From JBNKFV01 sp050290265 (GTDB lineage: Bacteria; Pseudomonadota; Gammaproteobacteria; Pseudomonadales; Cellvibrionaceae): a stretch of 64,000 nucleotides of DNA. This document shows positions 60,093-64,000 of this stretch, in pieces. Both the position numbers and the translations under genes were made by a program. The stretch covers positions 41,750 to 105,749 of the forward strand of contig JBNKHI010000006.1 of NCBI GenBank assembly GCA_050290265.1, read 5' to 3'. Positions within the stretch are counted from its first letter, which is position 1. Every line of letters begins with the position of its first letter. The notes beneath the pieces were generated by a model. That model had not been told where the DNA came from. It worked only from the letters and a program-made list of their open reading frames with translations, and did no database searches.

Positions 60093-60263
60093 GCATTTTC
60101 CTTAGTTTTTGAGCCGAATCTACGAAATAACCCTAGACGATAATGTCACTTTAACGTTACTCGCCAAGCTTCTACAAACCACCACAATCCGAACGACCAG
60201 GGTTCACGTATAGCCATACTGATAAAGTAAAATCATAGCTCATCGATTCACAGGTTAACCAGA

Positions 60264-60659
60264 ATGACCACATTGACCCTATTTTATGACAGTTACTGTC
60301 CACTCTGCGTAAAGGAAATGACGCATTTATGTAAAAAAGATACTCGACAACAGCTATCCTTCGAAGACATACATCAAGAAGATTTTGCTTCGCGCTTTCC
60401 TGATATTGACGCAGAAAAAGCCAATCAGATCTTACACGCAGTCAACGCTGATGGTCATTTATTGTTAGGCCTTGACGCTACCTATGCAGCTTGGCAAGCA
60501 ATCGGTCGCGGCATGTTAATCGCACCACTGCGGTGGCCGATCATTTCTGTCATAGCCGACAAGTGCTACCGCTGGTTTGCCCGCAACCGTTATAGCATAT
60601 CCTACTGGCTAACGGGTCAACGCCGTTGCAAGCGCTGTAGTGACATTAATGCAGAATAG
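60264..60659 (+). CDS. DCC-family thiol-disulfide protein (DUF393)
   Basis: A 131-aa protein of the DCC family, named for the N-terminal DxxCxxC: FYDSYCPLCVKEM fits exactly. A thioredoxin-like layout and the family's later GLDATYAAWQAIGRGMLIAPL and CYRWFARNRYSISYWL segments are present, the last possibly membrane-associated. A final CKRC pair adds a second potential redox site. Members are presumed thiol oxidoreductases; their substrates are unknown. It diverges from the hydrolase gene. Confidence 0.87.
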   Translation: MTTLTLFYDSYCPLCVKEMTHLCKKDTRQQLSFEDIHQEDFASRFPDIDAEKANQILHAVNADGHLLLGLDATYAAWQAIGRGMLIAPLRWPIISVIADKCYRWFARNRYSISYWLTGQRRCKRCSDINAE

Positions 60660-60786
60660 AGTCGGTCTGATGCGGTCCTGCCACCGTTTATAGCCAGGGT
60701 CTCGCCACCCGTATATAGTAGCCCACCGCGTAGCGATTCTATATCCACTTAGCTTGTTGCGTTTATTCAAACTGACGAGCTTTAAA

Positions 60787-61452
60787 ATGCACTCAATCCC
60801 CCCTTTCGTACGCCTTCGTTATCAAACACTTGAAATTGGTAATCAGGACATCCACTTACGCACACTGCGTGACAATCAACAGTTTTCAGACAAGCTTGGC
60901 GAGGCAGAAGCCTTAGGAATATCGTCTGCACAGTGGTCATTGTTTGGCGTAGTATGGCCATCGAGTGAAGTGCTGGCCATAGAAATGCAAACACGTGACA
61001 TTCAAGGCAAGCGCATTCTGGAACTGGGTTGTGGCATTGGCCTTGCCAGTCTAATACTCAACGCCAACAATGCTGACATTACGGCTACAGATATACACCC
61101 CGAAGCAGGTCAGTTCCTCGTTGAAAATACCCGTCTAAACGAACATAAACGCATCCCATTTTTACGCACCGACTGGAAAGACAGTAATAAAGGGTTAGGC
61201 AAGTTCGATCTTATTATTGGATCAGATGTTTTGTATGAACGCGACCATATCGAGTTGCTGTCTGAATTTATCAACCGGCACGCGAACCCTTCTTGCGAAG
61301 TCGTATTAGTTGACCCGGGTCGTAAAAATCACGCACCGTTCAGTAAAAAAATGGAAGTGCTAGGCTATCAACATACGCAATGGAAACCTGAAAGAGAGTC
61401 CTATTACGCGGGCACGTTTAAAGGCGTCATACTACAATATTTACGGTCATAA
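60787..61452 (+). CDS. SAM-dependent methyltransferase (Methyltransf_16/METTL-like)
   Basis: A class-I methyltransferase of 221 aa from the ATG at 60787 (frame open from 60754). Motif I is KRILELGCGIGLASLIL (about 83-99), the acidic end of strand 2 is ITATDIHPEAG and motif II is FDLIIGSDVLYERDH. The substrate region of the seven-strand Methyltransf_16 group, which methylates lysines of proteins such as ETF-beta and chaperones, begins with the TGxxxWP-like VWPSSEVLA. It is therefore more likely a protein or small-molecule N-methyltransferase than an RNA enzyme. No partner gene is evident. Confidence 0.85.
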   Translation: MHSIPPFVRLRYQTLEIGNQDIHLRTLRDNQQFSDKLGEAEALGISSAQWSLFGVVWPSSEVLAIEMQTRDIQGKRILELGCGIGLASLILNANNADITATDIHPEAGQFLVENTRLNEHKRIPFLRTDWKDSNKGLGKFDLIIGSDVLYERDHIELLSEFINRHANPSCEVVLVDPGRKNHAPFSKKMEVLGYQHTQWKPERESYYAGTFKGVILQYLRS

Positions 61453-61478
61453 AATATAAATACGGGATAGATTTGCAG

Positions 61479-62663
61479 CTAACATTCATCTAAAACATAC
61501 TGAGTAAGCGGCGGAAAACCGTTAAATTCAATAGAGCTGTAACTCGTGGTGTAAGCTCCTGTAGAGAACCAATACAGCCGATCTCCGATTGCGAGATTTG
61601 ACGGCAAACAATACTTACCCTTTTCGTAAAGAATATCCATACTGTCACAGGTTGGCCCGGCGATCACAATTTCTTCCAGGGGGCCTGTTTTTTCGGTATA
61701 AATTGGATATTTGATCACCTCTCCAAGTGTTTCAATCAAACCTGAAAAAGTGCCTACATCGGTAAATAACCAACGATGAGAATCTGTATGGGATTTGCGC
61801 GCAAGCAACACTACTTCACTCACCAAAATACCCGCATTGGCGCACAACGACCTGCCAGGTTCCAAAATAATTTTGGGGAAAGTTGTACCAAAATTTTCTT
61901 TCAAAAAATGAGTGATTTCTTCAGCATAAGCAGCAATATCGTCAGTAAGCAAGAGGTACCTGCCAGGAAAACCACCACCCATATTGAGCATCTGCAAAGC
62001 AATATCGTGTTCGTTTTTAACACGATCAAAAATAGTTTTCATTTTACTGATAGCTGCATCCCACGCGTCAACATTACGCTGTTGGGAACCGACGTGAAAT
62101 GACAGACCGTAAGGCACCAAGCCTAGCTCTTTCGCCAGAGCAAGAAGCTCAACGGCCATATCAGCCTGACAACCGAACTTTCTAGACAAGGGGTAGTCTG
62201 CAGAGTGGCTGTCCTCATCAATTAACAGGCGCACGTAAATTTTTGCGCCTGGGGCCTGCGCGGCAATATTGCGCAAATCCCCTTCAGCATCAGTGGCGAA
62301 CATACGTACGCCTTTCTGGTAAAAATAACGAATATCTTTGCGCTTTTTAATAGTATTGCCATAACTGCAACGCGTCGGGCTGATATTTAGTTTTAAAATT
62401 TTATCCAGCTCATAAACAGAAGCTACATCAAAGTTGGAGCCTTCTTCGCTCAGCATTTTTATAATTTTAATATCGGGATTGGCTTTCACGGCATAAAAGA
62501 TATCGGCATAGGGAAATGCCCGGGCAAACTTCCCATAATTCTCACGTATCACTTGGTTATCGATAATGACAAAAGGGGTTTCTTTGGTATCAGCGAAAGC
62601 CTTAATACGATTAAAGGTCGTGCGGGAATAATAATCTTCAATATTTACACAGGCTTTTTGCAT
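61479..62663 (-). CDS. PLP-dependent ornithine/lysine decarboxylase (alanine-racemase fold)
   Basis: A fold-type III decarboxylase, 394 aa, the eukaryotic-like ornithine decarboxylase group. PLP Lys60 is in YAVKANPD, followed by the phosphate-binding GSNFDVASVYEL, the sheet SFHVGSQQRN, LNMGGGFPGRY, EPGRSLCANAGILVSEV and the cross-subunit catalytic CDSMD in GPTCDSMDILYE. Such enzymes yield putrescine or cadaverine, feeding polyamine synthesis in the cytoplasm. The residue pattern does not let me separate ornithine from lysine specificity by eye. It is a single gene, convergent with the methyltransferase. Confidence 0.92.
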   Translation of the reverse strand: MQKACVNIEDYYSRTTFNRIKAFADTKETPFVIIDNQVIRENYGKFARAFPYADIFYAVKANPDIKIIKMLSEEGSNFDVASVYELDKILKLNISPTRCSYGNTIKKRKDIRYFYQKGVRMFATDAEGDLRNIAAQAPGAKIYVRLLIDEDSHSADYPLSRKFGCQADMAVELLALAKELGLVPYGLSFHVGSQQRNVDAWDAAISKMKTIFDRVKNEHDIALQMLNMGGGFPGRYLLLTDDIAAYAEEITHFLKENFGTTFPKIILEPGRSLCANAGILVSEVVLLARKSHTDSHRWLFTDVGTFSGLIETLGEVIKYPIYTEKTGPLEEIVIAGPTCDSMDILYEKGKYCLPSNLAIGDRLYWFSTGAYTTSYSSIEFNGFPPLTQYVLDEC

Positions 62664-62789
62664 AAAATGGACTCTTCATAAATCTAAATCGAGAGCCGTA
62701 CTAACGCGACTTTCACCCCAGGTCAATTACCTCAACCTGACATAAGTATAGTCTGCACAAATAAGAATCAAGCGGTGGTAAAGACAAGT

Positions 62790-64000
62790 TTAGTCAAATG
62801 TATCGCCACCTGCCTCTTCTTCCTCATCTATATCCTGTGAACCTTCGCCGCCATCATTAATTACGGCACCTGTATCTGAAGAATCTGAATCAATGCCTAT
62901 ATGGTAAGCCGCGAAACCTGGCAACACTACCTGGTTAACCGCCATTCCAATTACTCTGCCGTTCACCGGGGAGTGAATTAAAGAGCGTACATTCGTAATT
63001 GGGTCCGTAACCTTACCCAGCAAGTCGCCCTTGCGCACTTTTTCGCCCAGCTTGATGTCATTAAATAAAATGCCGCCTTGATTGGCCCGAACCCACAAAG
63101 ATCGGTAGTACGCCGGTTGCGGAGTACTCCAAAAGCTCATCGTGTTCAACATGCCTAACTTATCTAACATCGTATTAACAGATTTTGCGCCCTGGCTGAC
63201 ATAAGTCTCATCCAGTTCCATAGGGCCACCTGCTTCTAGGGTGACTGCTGGAATACCAATTGCTACAGCAGAGCGCCGCAACGTACCTTCTGCCCCCTCA
63301 CTGTGAAGCACCGCAATGTTATCGAAAGCCTTGGTAAACTTGAGCACTTCGGGGTTGTTCAAATCTGCTCGCAACTGCGGCAGATTGGTTCGATAAAATG
63401 AACCCGTATGTAAATCAACTAATAAATCGCAACGGCGAATAACATGCTTGAAAAATGAATAGGCTATCCGCGACGCGGAACTTCCCATCCTACTACCCGG
63501 AAAAAAGCGGTTAAGGTCCCTGCGATCTGTCAGGTAGCGCGAACTGCGCAAAAAACCCTGCAAATTGACAATAGGGACACCAATGACGGTTCCTTTAAGC
63601 TCCATAGGGTCAACGGCGTACATAACCCGACGAACAATTTCTATACCCGTTAATTCATCACCATGGATGGCGGCGGTCAAACACAATTTTGGCCCTGGCT
63701 CGCTACCGTGCGCAACGAGCACTGGCGTAGGTGCCCCAATACCGTCAAATTGCTGATCTAATTTCCACTCCAAACGCGTGGTTGTGCCGGGAACAATAGA
63801 TTTACCCAATAGTACAAAAACCGGCTTTAATTCGGCGAGGTCCGCATTTTCAGTCTTACCTTTATCAGCTTTATCAGCGTCATCACCATCCTCCGCAACA
63901 GATTCAGCTTTAGGCGAATTATCTTTATCGCCTATTTGTCCCTCCACTTCTGCCAGGGGCGCAGCACTCTCTGTATCAGCAGGGTCGACCTCTGGCAATA
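62790..64000 (-). CDS. AstE/AspA-type (succinylglutamate desuccinylase-like) metallohydrolase, 5' end cut
   Basis: A zinc hydrolase fragment of about 400 aa whose reading frame is still open at base 64000. The in-frame TTG at 63998 is not a credible start, so the gene continues outside the window. A long acidic, Lys-rich, low-complexity N-terminus (about the first 55 residues) precedes the catalytic domain: zinc HxxE in LTAAIHGDELTGIEIV and the third ligand in CDLLVDLHTGSFYR, then PAVTLEAGG. The C-terminal barrel-sandwich (VRKGDLLGKVTDPITNVRSL) closes the fold, followed by a second acidic tail (SQDIDEEEEAGGDTFD). Relatives deacylate N-acyl amino acids; the acidic extensions are unusual. Substrate unknown. 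Confidence 0.88.
   Translation of the reverse strand, partial: LPEVDPADTESAAPLAEVEGQIGDKDNSPKAESVAEDGDDADKADKGKTENADLAELKPVFVLLGKSIVPGTTTRLEWKLDQQFDGIGAPTPVLVAHGSEPGPKLCLTAAIHGDELTGIEIVRRVMYAVDPMELKGTVIGVPIVNLQGFLRSSRYLTDRRDLNRFFPGSRMGSSASRIAYSFFKHVIRRCDLLVDLHTGSFYRTNLPQLRADLNNPEVLKFTKAFDNIAVLHSEGAEGTLRRSAVAIGIPAVTLEAGGPMELDETYVSQGAKSVNTMLDKLGMLNTMSFWSTPQPAYYRSLWVRANQGGILFNDIKLGEKVRKGDLLGKVTDPITNVRSLIHSPVNGRVIGMAVNQVVLPGFAAYHIGIDSDSSDTGAVINDGGEGSQDIDEEEEAGGDTFD

Noticed and set aside
1..64000. CRISPR array, insertion sequence, prophage or rRNA operon
   Set aside because: No spaced identical repeats, transposase, integrase, phage structural gene or rRNA-like sequence was seen on either strand.

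Overview
The window looks like chromosome from a free-living, probably marine, gammaproteobacterium. I base this on the gene content: recQ, rapA, purE-purK, three TonB-dependent receptors, a thiamine riboswitch operon, two large c-di-GMP proteins, aromatic-acid catabolism and 3-hydroxyisobutyryl-CoA hydrolase. A member of the Cellvibrionales/Spongiibacteraceae type would fit, but I cannot fix the genus. I found no rRNA, intact tRNA, CRISPR array, transposase or phage genes. The layout is a mosaic of short operons on both strands.

1-8.6 kb: the N-terminal part of a cytochrome P450 (cut by the window edge) diverges from an AraC-type regulator. Next comes a compact amine or amino-acid cluster: a GntR/FCD regulator, a short-chain dehydrogenase, a class-III aminotransferase and a glutamine-synthetase-like ligase. 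It has a divergent promoter whose -35/-10 spacer is filled by a palindrome. A decayed copy of the 3' end of the AraC gene lies on the far side, so the cluster is bracketed by direct repeats and looks inserted. recQ follows.

8.6-25.7 kb: a TonB receptor with a Fur-like palindrome upstream; a FIST sensor followed by a PAS-GGDEF-EAL enzyme; a TauE/SafE-type permease; a Kef-type antiporter; a response regulator, histidine kinase and AEC permease operon; and a lipoprotein/TonB-receptor pair behind a Pho-box-like array.

25.8-36.9 kb: rapA, then a complete thiamine salvage operon. It has a TPP riboswitch, an outer-membrane receptor, a YkoF-like thiamine-binding protein, PnuT and a thiamine kinase, and the ribosome site lies in a sequestering hairpin. 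Then come a small exported protein, an EAL-CBS-GGDEF protein, a BadF-type kinase and a stand-alone Lrp/AsnC RAM domain.

36.9-48.2 kb: an OlsF-type two-domain acyltransferase (ornithine or related aminolipid synthesis) with a strong Pho box, an overlapping peptidase/hydrolase pair, an HSL-type esterase, purE-purK, an MFS exporter, a small Rossmann protein, a prohibitin-family protein and a spondin-domain protein.

48.3-64 kb: the lower protocatechuate 4,5-cleavage pathway (ligU-ligI-ligK-ligJ) with a nearby TSUP permease and a LysR regulator carrying two HTH domains. After that come a chemoreceptor with a C-terminal Cache domain, an outer-membrane phospholipase A, an unrecognised protein with an MshEN-like N-terminus, a 3-hydroxyisobutyryl-CoA hydrolase, a DCC protein, a methyltransferase, an ornithine/lysine decarboxylase, and an AstE/AspA-type metallohydrolase cut by the right edge.

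Two Pho-box-like sites (21.04 and 37.36 kb), together with an aminolipid synthase, suggest that phosphate limitation is a condition this genome responds to. All functional calls are from reading the sequence; no database search was run.
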